This document shows positions 19,312 to 26,334 of a stretch of 64,000 bases of DNA, piece by piece (the stretch's first letter is position 1; each line of letters begins with the position of its first letter). The notes under the pieces were generated by a model that saw nothing but the letters and a program-made list of their open reading frames with translations, did not search any database and was not told the origin of the DNA. This DNA comes from Kosakonia cowanii JCM 10956 = DSM 18146. Lineage in GTDB: Bacteria; Pseudomonadota; Gammaproteobacteria; Enterobacterales; Enterobacteriaceae. The stretch lies in NCBI RefSeq assembly GCF_001975225.1, contig NZ_CP019445.1:3472001-3536000 (forward strand), given 5' to 3'. The translations under genes were made by a program, and so were the position numbers.

Positions 19312-19361
19312 AAAAAAAAAGCGTCCGGTTAGCGCTCAGTCTCCTGAACGCTAACGGACGC
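19312..19361 (-). terminator. Leader terminator of the nas operon (NasR antitermination target)
   Basis: On the minus strand, GCGTCCGTTAGCG (from 19361) pairs with CGCTAACCGGACGC (ending 19321), leaving a single bulged C, followed by nine T (19320-19312). It lies 29-78 bases before the nasF start and inside the transcript. This is the placement of the factor-independent terminator that NasR overcomes when nitrate or nitrite is present in Klebsiella oxytoca. Confidence 0.88.
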
Positions 19362-19378
19362 CTTTATCCGGGAAGTGA

Positions 19379-19400
19379 TGCTGGCCGCCATTAGCCAGCA
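19379..19400 (-). promoter_or_regulatory. Upstream leader hairpin, probable NasR-binding element
   Basis: TGCTGGC (minus strand, from 19400) pairs with GCCAGCA (to 19379) around an 8-base loop, close to the predicted transcript start and upstream of the terminator hairpin. In the known nasF leader a 5' hairpin of this kind is the site where NasR acts, through its ANTAR domain, to cause antitermination. Assignment is by position and by the adjacent nasR gene. Confidence 0.72.
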
Positions 19401-19418
19401 CCTTCTTAAATGAGATAA

Positions 19419-19433
19419 GCAGAATGTGTGCCA
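19419..19433 (-). promoter_or_regulatory. Sigma-54 promoter of the nasF leader
   Basis: The minus strand reads TGGCACACATTCTGC, which has the -24 GG and -12 GC at the right spacing and one mismatch to the TGGCAC-N5-TTGC consensus. It would start transcription near 19407, giving a leader of about 125 nt that contains both hairpins. This agrees with nitrogen control of nas genes by NtrC and RpoN. Confidence 0.8.
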
Positions 19434-19506
19434 GGTTTCTGATGCCTGTAAAAACAGGGGATTAGCGATTTGGCTCACAAAATTTGCACCGCAACGGGCG
19501 GCGAAA

Positions 19507-19523
19507 TGCACACCTGCGGTGCA
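19507..19523 (-). promoter_or_regulatory. NtrC-type enhancer site upstream of nasF
   Basis: A 17-bp imperfect palindrome, TGCACCGCAGGTGTGCA on the minus strand, close to the NtrC consensus GCACY-N5-RGTGC. It lies about 100-116 bases upstream of the predicted sigma-54 start, a normal enhancer distance. It is located between the nasR stop and the promoter. Confidence 0.65.
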
Positions 19524-19538
19524 GCTACTCCTTTGGGG

Positions 19539-20756
19539 TTAGGTGGGTTTTTTACCCATTACGGCGGCGACGGAGAGCATCGCATCGGCGATCTCCGCCA
19601 GCTTCTTGTTCTGCTGCATCGCCATCTCGCGCAGGGTTTTGTGCGCCTGCGGCTCGCTCATCGCGTGGTGCTGCATCAGCAGGCTTTTCGCCCGCTCCAC
19701 CAGCTTGCGCTCGGCAAGGGTGGCGCGCAGCCCGGCGAGTTCCGCATCCAGCGCCTGCAACTGGCGGGACTGCTGCTCAACCAGCTCCAGCACCGCGCGG
19801 CTCAGTTGCGGCGGGATCAGCGCCGTAAAGTGTTCCTCAGCCTGCGGCAGCTGGGCGATCTCCTGGCGCTGCTGCTCGGCGTCGCGCTGTGCCGCAGCAA
19901 TGCGCTGGCGACAACACTGCATCACCCCTTTTTCCAGCGCATCTTCAATACGTTTCATGGCATCGATACGCATTGTGGTGACCTCAAACCAGCGCAGTGC
20001 CGCCTCCGTTGGCTCGCCCGGCGGCAGCGTGCGGCTACAGGCGAGGCGGCGAAAGCGCTCCAGCTCGCGGCTCTCCTCCTGCTGCTGTTGCTGCCACAGG
20101 GCGAGGCTTGTGGCATCGGCAAACTCGCTGAAGGTGTGAAAGCAGCGCTCCTGGGCATCAATCAGCTCCACCAGTTGCTGGCTCGCTGACTCATCAACCG
20201 AACCAGTGGTAAAGCCTGCCGCCACCAGCGCCCGCTCCTGCCCGGCCAGCTCTTTGCCCTGCATAAAGCTGAACAGCGCCAGCAGCGCGCGCGAGACGCT
20301 GGGATCGCCGGAGGTGTCGGCAGTTTCCACGATCAGCGCCAGGTGGCAGCGGATCACCTCGTTGTAGCGCTGCATCGCTTCCGGCTGGGCAATGACGAGC
20401 TGCTGCACCTGCTCGCGCAGCGGCGGCAGCGTGCTCAGGCTGTGCAGCACGCTGGCGATGCGGCTAAAAAGCCGCGCGGCGTTGCCCCGCTCCAGCCCTT
20501 CCTGATCGAGCGTTGCCAGTTGCTGATGCACCGCCTGCGCGGCGCGCTCCACCTGCTCTGCCCGCTCGCGCAGCCGCCCGCCCCAGGTTTTCCCCTGCGA
20601 GCAGAGGAAAATATTGGCCGTACCGCGCTCGCGTTGCAGCAGATGAATAAGCTGGCTCACCGCGCCGACCAGCTTGCCCATCTGCAACAGCTGTTGCAGG
20701 CCGGTGATTTCGCTGCGCCGCGAGGCGAGCACAAAATCGAGAGCTGAAAGCGTCAT
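19539..20756 (-). CDS. nasR: Nitrate-responsive transcription antiterminator NasR
   Basis: 405 residues from the ATG at 20756 (MTLSALDFVLASRRSEITGL). A longer frame exists upstream but lacks family sequence. The central region (about 45-300) is the all-helical NIT nitrate/nitrite sensor domain with QRERGTANIFL. Residues about 345-400 are an ANTAR RNA-binding domain (LRATLAERKLVERAKSLLMQHHAMSEPQAH). With nitrate it binds the nas leader RNA and prevents termination. It sits directly upstream of the leader it controls. Confidence 0.92.
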   Translation of the reverse strand: MTLSALDFVLASRRSEITGLQQLLQMGKLVGAVSQLIHLLQRERGTANIFLCSQGKTWGGRLRERAEQVERAAQAVHQQLATLDQEGLERGNAARLFSRIASVLHSLSTLPPLREQVQQLVIAQPEAMQRYNEVIRCHLALIVETADTSGDPSVSRALLALFSFMQGKELAGQERALVAAGFTTGSVDESASQQLVELIDAQERCFHTFSEFADATSLALWQQQQQEESRELERFRRLACSRTLPPGEPTEAALRWFEVTTMRIDAMKRIEDALEKGVMQCCRQRIAAAQRDAEQQRQEIAQLPQAEEHFTALIPPQLSRAVLELVEQQSRQLQALDAELAGLRATLAERKLVERAKSLLMQHHAMSEPQAHKTLREMAMQQNKKLAEIADAMLSVAAVMGKKPT

Positions 20757-20874
20757 CGCACACCCTTCTCCAGAAAAACGTAGGCTCACTAAAGCAAGAA
20801 GTGTGCCGCCGCGATTGACATCAGGCGCGGGCGGGTGAGAATGCCACTTCACATCACAGGGAGAGGGTCAGGAT

Positions 20875-21333
20875 ATGGTGAAGAAAACGGCGGCACTGCT
20901 GTTACTTATCGGTGTGGTCTGGCTGGCGTGGCTGTTTCTGCGTACGCCGCAGGCAATCCGAGCTGATGACAGCGCGCTCTACGTGAAAAACCTGCCGTTC
21001 AGCGATAGAGGCAAAGTGAACTGGTGGCGCGACAACCGCGCGGCGCTACAAAAGCAGTTTCCCCTGCTGGTGCGCCCCGGTAAGGCCGTAGTGATCATCA
21101 TGAACTTCGATCGCTACGATCGCCTGCCGACAGGCACCCGCGATGGCAGTATTGATGACTACAACTGCTTCACCGATATCAGCGCGCCGCAAAACTGCAT
21201 CTATAAAGAGATGGTGATGTTGATTTTCATCCATCCTGGCAAGAAAACCGTTTATAGCTTTGGTGAAACAAGTTACGAGGAGAGGCCAGACGGCACCCTG
21301 AAACGTGTTCACGAGACCTTTAGCATTCGCTAG
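20875..21333 (+). CDS. DUF943 family membrane-anchored protein
   Basis: 152 residues with one N-terminal membrane segment (KKTAALLLLIGVVWLAWLFL) and a periplasmic remainder. LYVKNLPFSDRGKVNWWRDN is the signature segment of DUF943, a family of small inner-membrane proteins common in Kosakonia, Enterobacter and relatives and of unknown function. The two cysteines (NCFT, QNCIY) could form a disulfide. SD sequence GGGAGAGGG precedes the ATG. It is divergent from nasR and stands alone; such genes often occur in multiple scattered copies. Confidence 0.75.
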   Translation: MVKKTAALLLLIGVVWLAWLFLRTPQAIRADDSALYVKNLPFSDRGKVNWWRDNRAALQKQFPLLVRPGKAVVIIMNFDRYDRLPTGTRDGSIDDYNCFTDISAPQNCIYKEMVMLIFIHPGKKTVYSFGETSYEERPDGTLKRVHETFSIR

Positions 21334-21419
21334 ATATATTCACTCACCGAATTGTTTGACTTAGCCGGTAATCCGACCAGAATGTATTTGCCCCGTATCT
21401 CGCTGAAAAACAGAAACCT

Positions 21420-22748
21420 ATGACCACACACTCGCGTTGTGTTACCCGCACAGGCCGCCTGAAAAAGATGGCCGTGCTGATGGCTGCTTTGCTGCTTGCC
21501 AGCTGCGCGTCAAAACCGCCGAAATCTCTTGTGACGCCGAACCCGCCGGTGAGCAAACAGCCGCTGCCCGATGGCGGGCTGAGCCAGCCGCAAACCATGC
21601 GCGGCATCTGGCTGGCGACGGTTTCCCGTCTCGACTGGCCGCCGATCAACTCGGTAACCCTCAGCCCGGCGCTGCGCGCAGAGCAGCAGAAAGCGGCGCT
21701 GACCGCGAAGCTCGATAAGCTGCAACGCCTCGGCATTAACACCGTCTTCTTCCAGGTAAAACCGGATGCTACCGCGCTGTGGCCGTCAAAGATTTTGCCG
21801 TGGTCGGATACGCTTACCGGGGTGATTGGTCAGGATCCGGGTTACGATCCGCTGCAATTTATTCTGGATGAGGCGCACCAGCGCGGCATGAAGGTGCACG
21901 CCTGGTTTAACCCTTACCGCGTCTCGACCAATACCAAACCCTCCACGGTCGCGGAGCTTAACCGCACCCTCTCCCTGCGCCCGGCGTCGATTTTTGTCCT
22001 GCACCGGGAGTGGATCCGCACGGCGGGCGACCGCTACGTGCTTGATCCCGGTATTCCTGAGGTGCGCGACTGGATCACCAGTATTGTCGCCGAGGTGGTA
22101 GCGCGCTACCCGGTGGATGGCGTGCAGTTTGATGACTACTTCTACAGCGAAACGGCCAGTTCAGCGCTGAACGACAGTCAGACGTTCCGCCAGTATGGGC
22201 AAGGTTTTGTCGCCAAAGCTGACTGGCGGCGGCACAACACCCAGCTGTTGATCGAGCAGGTGTCGCGCACCATCAAGCAACTGAATCCTAACGTGCAGTT
22301 TGGCGTCAGCCCGGCGGGCGTCTGGCGTAACCGCTCGTTCGATCCGGCAGGTTCCGAGACGCGCGGTGCGGCAGCCTATGATGAATCCTTTGCCGATACC
22401 CGCCGCTGGGTGCAGCAGGGGCTGCTTGACTATATTGCGCCGCAGATCTACTGGCCCTTTACCCGCGATGCCGCGCGCTACGATGTGCTGGCGAAGTGGT
22501 GGGCGCAGGTGGTGAAACCGACAAACACTAAGCTCTATATTGGCGTGGCGCTCTATAAAGTGGGTGAGCCGTCCAAAATGGAGCCGGAGTGGACGCGCGA
22601 TGGCGGCGTGCCGGAGCTGAGAAAGCAGATTGAGATGAATGAAACCCTGCCGGGTATTGCGGGGACGATCCTGTTCCGCGAAGGTTACCTGGCGCAGCCG
22701 CAGACCCGCCAGGCGGTGGACTATCTACAGGGGCGCTGGGGGAGGTAA
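21420..22748 (+). CDS. digH: Glycosyl hydrolase-like lipoprotein DigH (YddW)
   Basis: 442 residues. The N terminus carries a lipoprotein signal with lipobox LLASC (Cys about residue 30). The remainder is a GHL10/DUF187 TIM barrel with family landmarks MRGIWLATVSRLDWPP, RGMKVHAWFNPYRVS, DGVQFDDYFY and GVSPAGVWRNRS. In E. coli the homologue is a divisome-associated outer-membrane lipoprotein that cleaves denuded peptidoglycan glycans. The stop codon touches the stop of the converging gene at 22749. The start at 21420 is the one giving a normal leader; a downstream ATG at the KKM position is possible. Confidence 0.88.
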   Translation: MTTHSRCVTRTGRLKKMAVLMAALLLASCASKPPKSLVTPNPPVSKQPLPDGGLSQPQTMRGIWLATVSRLDWPPINSVTLSPALRAEQQKAALTAKLDKLQRLGINTVFFQVKPDATALWPSKILPWSDTLTGVIGQDPGYDPLQFILDEAHQRGMKVHAWFNPYRVSTNTKPSTVAELNRTLSLRPASIFVLHREWIRTAGDRYVLDPGIPEVRDWITSIVAEVVARYPVDGVQFDDYFYSETASSALNDSQTFRQYGQGFVAKADWRRHNTQLLIEQVSRTIKQLNPNVQFGVSPAGVWRNRSFDPAGSETRGAAAYDESFADTRRWVQQGLLDYIAPQIYWPFTRDAARYDVLAKWWAQVVKPTNTKLYIGVALYKVGEPSKMEPEWTRDGGVPELRKQIEMNETLPGIAGTILFREGYLAQPQTRQAVDYLQGRWGR

Positions 22749-23054
22749 TTACGGGATCCATTTCCAGTAAAAATCGCCAAGAAATCGTATTACGCGCGCG
22801 GTTCTGTCCATAGCCCTCTCCAGCCAGTCCGCAAAGCGCGAGCGTAGCCGTGGCTCTTTCAGGGCCACGCCCCGCTCGCTTAACGCTTCCCATGCCGCGT
22901 GACGCACGGCGAAGACAAAATCCTCTTTCGCCAGCGTGACCAGCGCTTCGGTGCTGCGCGCACTCTGCTCCTGTTGCAGGCGGGCAATCAGATCCAGCCG
23001 CTTGCGGTAGTCGCTTTTGTCATGTACGAGCCGAGTTAGCTCCTCATCCGTCAC
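22749..23054 (-). CDS. Small HEAT-like repeat protein of unknown function
   Basis: 101 residues, predicted all-helical and soluble. Two helical pairs resemble HEAT repeats (RLDLIARLQQEQSARSTEALVTLA and DFVFAVRHAAWEALSERG), with a C-terminal aromatic tail (FLGDFYWKWIP). I do not recognise a named family. It follows the ECF sigma gene by 27 bp in the same direction and is probably co-transcribed. It may be a regulator or scaffold for that system; this is guesswork from position. Confidence 0.65.
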   Translation of the reverse strand: MTDEELTRLVHDKSDYRKRLDLIARLQQEQSARSTEALVTLAKEDFVFAVRHAAWEALSERGVALKEPRLRSRFADWLERAMDRTARVIRFLGDFYWKWIP

Positions 23055-23081
23055 GCCCTTCTCCTTACTGGTGGCCGTTAG

Positions 23082-23633
23082 TTACTCCCCGGTCAGCGCG
23101 TCATAGAGCGTCTGCATCCGCGCGCGCAGATAGAGCACCGCTTTATGCTTGCGCGACAGCAGAGTCTGCACGCTGACGCCCAGCTCCTGCGCCAGGGCTT
23201 TGCAAGTGTAACCCTGTAACTCGGTTTTTTCGAACACCTCGCGCTGCGCCTCCGGCAGTTCTGCCAGCGCCCGGCCCAGTTCCTCCCATAAAAGCCCCTT
23301 CAGATACTCCTCTTCCGGCGTCTGCGCGATGCCAAACAGCGTTTCGGCCACCTCATCTTCAACGAAGTCTAATTCCTCGTCACCCTCAGCAAACAGGCCC
23401 GATAATGGCACTTCGCGCTTTTTACGCGCCCGGTCGGTCATCTCATTGCGCGCGGCGCGAAACAGCCAGGCGGCGACATTCTCCACCGGCTGCTCGACCT
23501 TCATTAACTGCCAGCTGATCTCCTGCAGGATATCTTCGCTCTCCTCTTTCACCGGCGAGCGGCTGCGGATAAAGGCTTTCAGCTTTGAGCGGCAGGCGTT
23601 CAGCGCCGTGATAAGTGCAGACTCAGTCGTCAT
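23082..23633 (-). CDS. ECF-family RNA polymerase sigma factor
   Basis: 183 residues from MTTESALITALNACRSKL (ATG at 23633, overlapping the 3' end of the upstream gene by 11 bp). Region 2 is seen as EESEDILQEISWQLMKV ... AAWLFRAARNEMTDRARKKR. Region 4 is ELPEAQREVFEKTELQGYTCKALAQELGVSVQTLLSRKHKA, a clear helix-turn-helix. An acidic linker (EGDEELDFVEDEVAE) joins them. No classical anti-sigma (zinc anti-sigma or FecR-like) is encoded nearby. The overlapping two-helix membrane protein is the best candidate partner. Confidence 0.87.
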   Translation of the reverse strand: MTTESALITALNACRSKLKAFIRSRSPVKEESEDILQEISWQLMKVEQPVENVAAWLFRAARNEMTDRARKKREVPLSGLFAEGDEELDFVEDEVAETLFGIAQTPEEEYLKGLLWEELGRALAELPEAQREVFEKTELQGYTCKALAQELGVSVQTLLSRKHKAVLYLRARMQTLYDALTGE

Positions 23634-24054
23634 GACGCGGGTCATCGCGCTCACCCGCGTTCGGACGCTGCTGCTCCGGCTCACCGCGGCGTTCGTGCCA
23701 GCCGCAGTGGCCGTGGCGACGAAAACCTTCGCGGCGCTTCTCGACAAACTCTTCACGCTGCTCTGGCGTCATCGCCATCCAGCGCTCATGCATACGCCGG
23801 TGCGCGCGCCCCATGCCGAACATGCCGGGGCGAAAACCGAGGCCGCCAAAGAGAATGCGCGACAGCACCAGGATGCCAAGCGCCTGCCAGAAGCCGATGC
23901 TTTTCACGCCGAGGATCGCTGGCAGCAGCGCGTTCCACAGCGACATCACCACCAGGCCGAGCACCACAAACAGCGCGGCGCCAATGATCAGCGGCTTCGC
24001 GCCGCGATGGCGACCAAAACCGTGCTGTGGTTCATTCATATGAAAATCTCTCAT
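23623..24054 (-). CDS. Two-helix membrane protein with a charged Spy/CpxP-like tail
   Basis: 143 residues. The start at 24054 has a strong GAGGAAG Shine-Dalgarno. A His-rich N terminus is followed by two hydrophobic segments (LIIGAALFVVLGLVVMSLW and FWQALGILVLSRILFGGLGF). The tail is rich in Arg, His and Glu, with MTPEQREEFVEKRREGF, reminiscent of the LTxxQ motif of Spy/CpxP-type proteins, then HGHCGWHE. It overlaps the start of the sigma-factor gene, so the two are translationally coupled. It is a likely membrane partner or anti-sigma for that factor, but no anti-sigma domain is recognisable. Confidence 0.75.
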   Translation of the reverse strand: MRDFHMNEPQHGFGRHRGAKPLIIGAALFVVLGLVVMSLWNALLPAILGVKSIGFWQALGILVLSRILFGGLGFRPGMFGMGRAHRRMHERWMAMTPEQREEFVEKRREGFRRHGHCGWHERRGEPEQQRPNAGERDDPRHDD

Positions 24055-24141
24055 TGTTTTTCTTCCTCATCAGATTAGCGAATAAATGCCTGTGATGAAG
24101 TAGACGAATGAGCGCGGGAAATATTGCTAAAAAAGTGAAAT

Positions 24142-24169
24142 AAAAAAACAGGCGCAACAAGTGCGCCTG
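24142..24169 (-). terminator. Intrinsic terminator after glgX
   Basis: On the minus strand AGGCGCA and TGCGCCT pair around a 5-base loop, followed by G and seven T (24148-24142). It lies just past the glgX stop at 24196 and ends the treZ-treY-glgX transcript. Confidence 0.85.
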
Positions 24170-24195
24170 AAAAAGTGCGGAGTAACAGGAAGTTA

Positions 24196-26271
24196 TTACG
24201 GGCGGCGGAACAGCGCGATGCTGCGGCCTTCCAGCTCGAAATCCTTCTCTTTGGTGATAACGATCCCGCGTTTCACCGTATCGGAGGTGGTCAGCTCCAG
24301 TACCCAGCCGCCTTCGCCAAACTGCGGAATGCGGAACGGCACGTTGCCTTCAAACGGGTTGAACAGCATCAGCACGTCGTGCCAGATGCCCTCTTCCTCT
24401 TGCAGATCGGCGCGGCCAATATAGACGCCCAGCGTGGTTCCCTCTTCCCACTGCTCCGGCAGCTGCTCGCCGCCGCCGGCGTTGTACCACTTGATCTCCA
24501 TCCCGTCGCGCCAGTTTTCCCGGCGCAGCAGCGGCTGCGCGGCGCGCAGTTCAATCACCTGGCGGGTAAACTCGCGTAGCGCTTCGTTCGCGCCGTTTAA
24601 GGTGTCCCAGTGAATCCAGGAGATCTCGCTGTCCTGGCAGTAACCGTTGTTATTCCCGGACTGGCTGCGGCCAAACTCGTCGCCCGCCAGCAGCATCGGC
24701 GTGCCGTGGGAGAAGAGCAGCGTGGCGAGGAAGTTGCGTTTCTGGCGCTCGCGCACGGCGTTGATGCCTTCATCGTCGGTCGGGCCTTCCACGCCGTAGT
24801 TATAGGAGCGGTTATCATTGTGACCGTCGTTGTTATCTTCGCCGTTCGCCTCGTTATGTTTTTCGTTGTACGACACCAGGTCGTTAAGCGTAAAACCGTC
24901 GTGGGCGGTGATGAAGTTGACGCTCGCCCACGGGCGACGCCCGCGCAGATCGTAGAGATCGCCGGAGCCGAGCAGACGGGCGGCGAAATCGGTCGAGACG
25001 TTATCGCCCTTCCAGTATTCGCGCAGCGTATCGCGGTATTTATCGTTCCACTCTGCCCAGCCCGGCGGGAAGCCGCCAACCTGGTAGCCGCCAGGGCCGA
25101 TATCCCACGGCTCACCAATCAGTTTCAGCTTCGACAGCACCGGATCCTGGGTGATGGCGTCGAAGAAGCCGCCGCGCTGGTCAAACCCTTCCGGCTCGCG
25201 GCCAAGAATGGTGCCGAGGTCGAAGCGGAAACCGTCGATATGCATCGATTCCGACCAGTAGCGCAGGGAGTCCGTCACCATTTGCAGCACGCGCGGATGG
25301 GAGGTGTTCACCGTGTTGCCGGTACCGGTATCGTTGATGTAGTAACGATGCTGATCCGGCAGCGTGCGGTAGTAGGAGAAGTTGTCGATGCCCTTGAAGG
25401 AGAGCGTCGGGCCGAGTTCGTTGCCTTCGGCGGTGTGGTTATAAACCACGTCGAGGATCACCTCGATACCGGCATCGTGGAAGGCGCGCACCATGTCGCG
25501 GAAACCCTGGATGCCGCGCGGGCCATAGTAACGCGAGGCAGGCGCAAAGAAACCGAGGGTGTTATAGCCCCAGAAGTTGTGCAGCCCTTTGTCGAGCAGA
25601 TGCTGATCGTCCGGGAACCAGTGCACCGGCAGCAGCTCCACGGAGGTGATGCCGAGACTCTTGATATAGTCGACAGTCGCCTTATGCCCCATCCCTTCAA
25701 AGGTGCCGCGCAGATCCTGCGGGATGCCCTGATTAAGCTGGGTGAAACCCTTAACGTGGGTTTCGTAAATGATGGCGCTCGGCCAGGCGATATTCGGCCG
25801 GTTTTGATCCTGCCACTCAAACTCGTTGGGATCGATAACCCGGCACTTCGGCGTAAACGGCGCGCTGTCGCGCTCGTCAAAGGTTAAATCTTTATCTTCG
25901 TGGAGCAGATCGTAGGCGAAGTGCGCTTCGTTCCACTCGATATCGCCAACCAGTTCACGCGCGTACGGGTCAACCAGCAGTTTGTTGGGGTTGAAGCGAT
26001 GGCCGTTTTCCGGGTCGTACGGGCCATGCACACGGTAGCCATAGAGGGCACCGGGTTTCAGGCCTGGCACATAGCCGTGCCAGATTTCATGGGTATATTC
26101 CGGCAGTTCCAGGCGGGCAATCTCCTGTTTGCCGCTCGGATCGTATAAGCAGAGTTCCACGCGATGAGCGTGAGCTGAAAAGAGCGCAAAGTTCACGCCC
26201 TCACCGTCGTAATTCGCACCGAGTTGCTGGCCGTGCCCCGCCGTGATGTGATATGGCTTACCGTTAGACAT
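24196..26271 (-). CDS. glgX: Glycogen debranching enzyme GlgX/TreX type (isoamylase)
   Basis: 691 residues. The N-terminal CBM48 domain (HAHRVELCLYDPSGKQE) precedes a GH13 catalytic barrel with the conserved regions DVVYNHT, DGFRFDLG (nucleophile Asp), GEPWD (acid Glu) and FITAHDGF (transition-state Asp). It hydrolyses alpha-1,6 branches of glycogen or maltodextrins to give linear chains for TreY. Position as third gene of a tre operon favours the TreX role. It is cytoplasmic, and the ATG lies 63 bp after the treY stop. Confidence 0.88.
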   Translation of the reverse strand: MSNGKPYHITAGHGQQLGANYDGEGVNFALFSAHAHRVELCLYDPSGKQEIARLELPEYTHEIWHGYVPGLKPGALYGYRVHGPYDPENGHRFNPNKLLVDPYARELVGDIEWNEAHFAYDLLHEDKDLTFDERDSAPFTPKCRVIDPNEFEWQDQNRPNIAWPSAIIYETHVKGFTQLNQGIPQDLRGTFEGMGHKATVDYIKSLGITSVELLPVHWFPDDQHLLDKGLHNFWGYNTLGFFAPASRYYGPRGIQGFRDMVRAFHDAGIEVILDVVYNHTAEGNELGPTLSFKGIDNFSYYRTLPDQHRYYINDTGTGNTVNTSHPRVLQMVTDSLRYWSESMHIDGFRFDLGTILGREPEGFDQRGGFFDAITQDPVLSKLKLIGEPWDIGPGGYQVGGFPPGWAEWNDKYRDTLREYWKGDNVSTDFAARLLGSGDLYDLRGRRPWASVNFITAHDGFTLNDLVSYNEKHNEANGEDNNDGHNDNRSYNYGVEGPTDDEGINAVRERQKRNFLATLLFSHGTPMLLAGDEFGRSQSGNNNGYCQDSEISWIHWDTLNGANEALREFTRQVIELRAAQPLLRRENWRDGMEIKWYNAGGGEQLPEQWEEGTTLGVYIGRADLQEEEGIWHDVLMLFNPFEGNVPFRIPQFGEGGWVLELTTSDTVKRGIVITKEKDFELEGRSIALFRRP

Positions 26272-26334
26272 GATCCCTCTTTCTCTTATTTAGAGCGTCA
26301 CCTGACTTAACCCAACCAGACGCATAAAGTCGTT

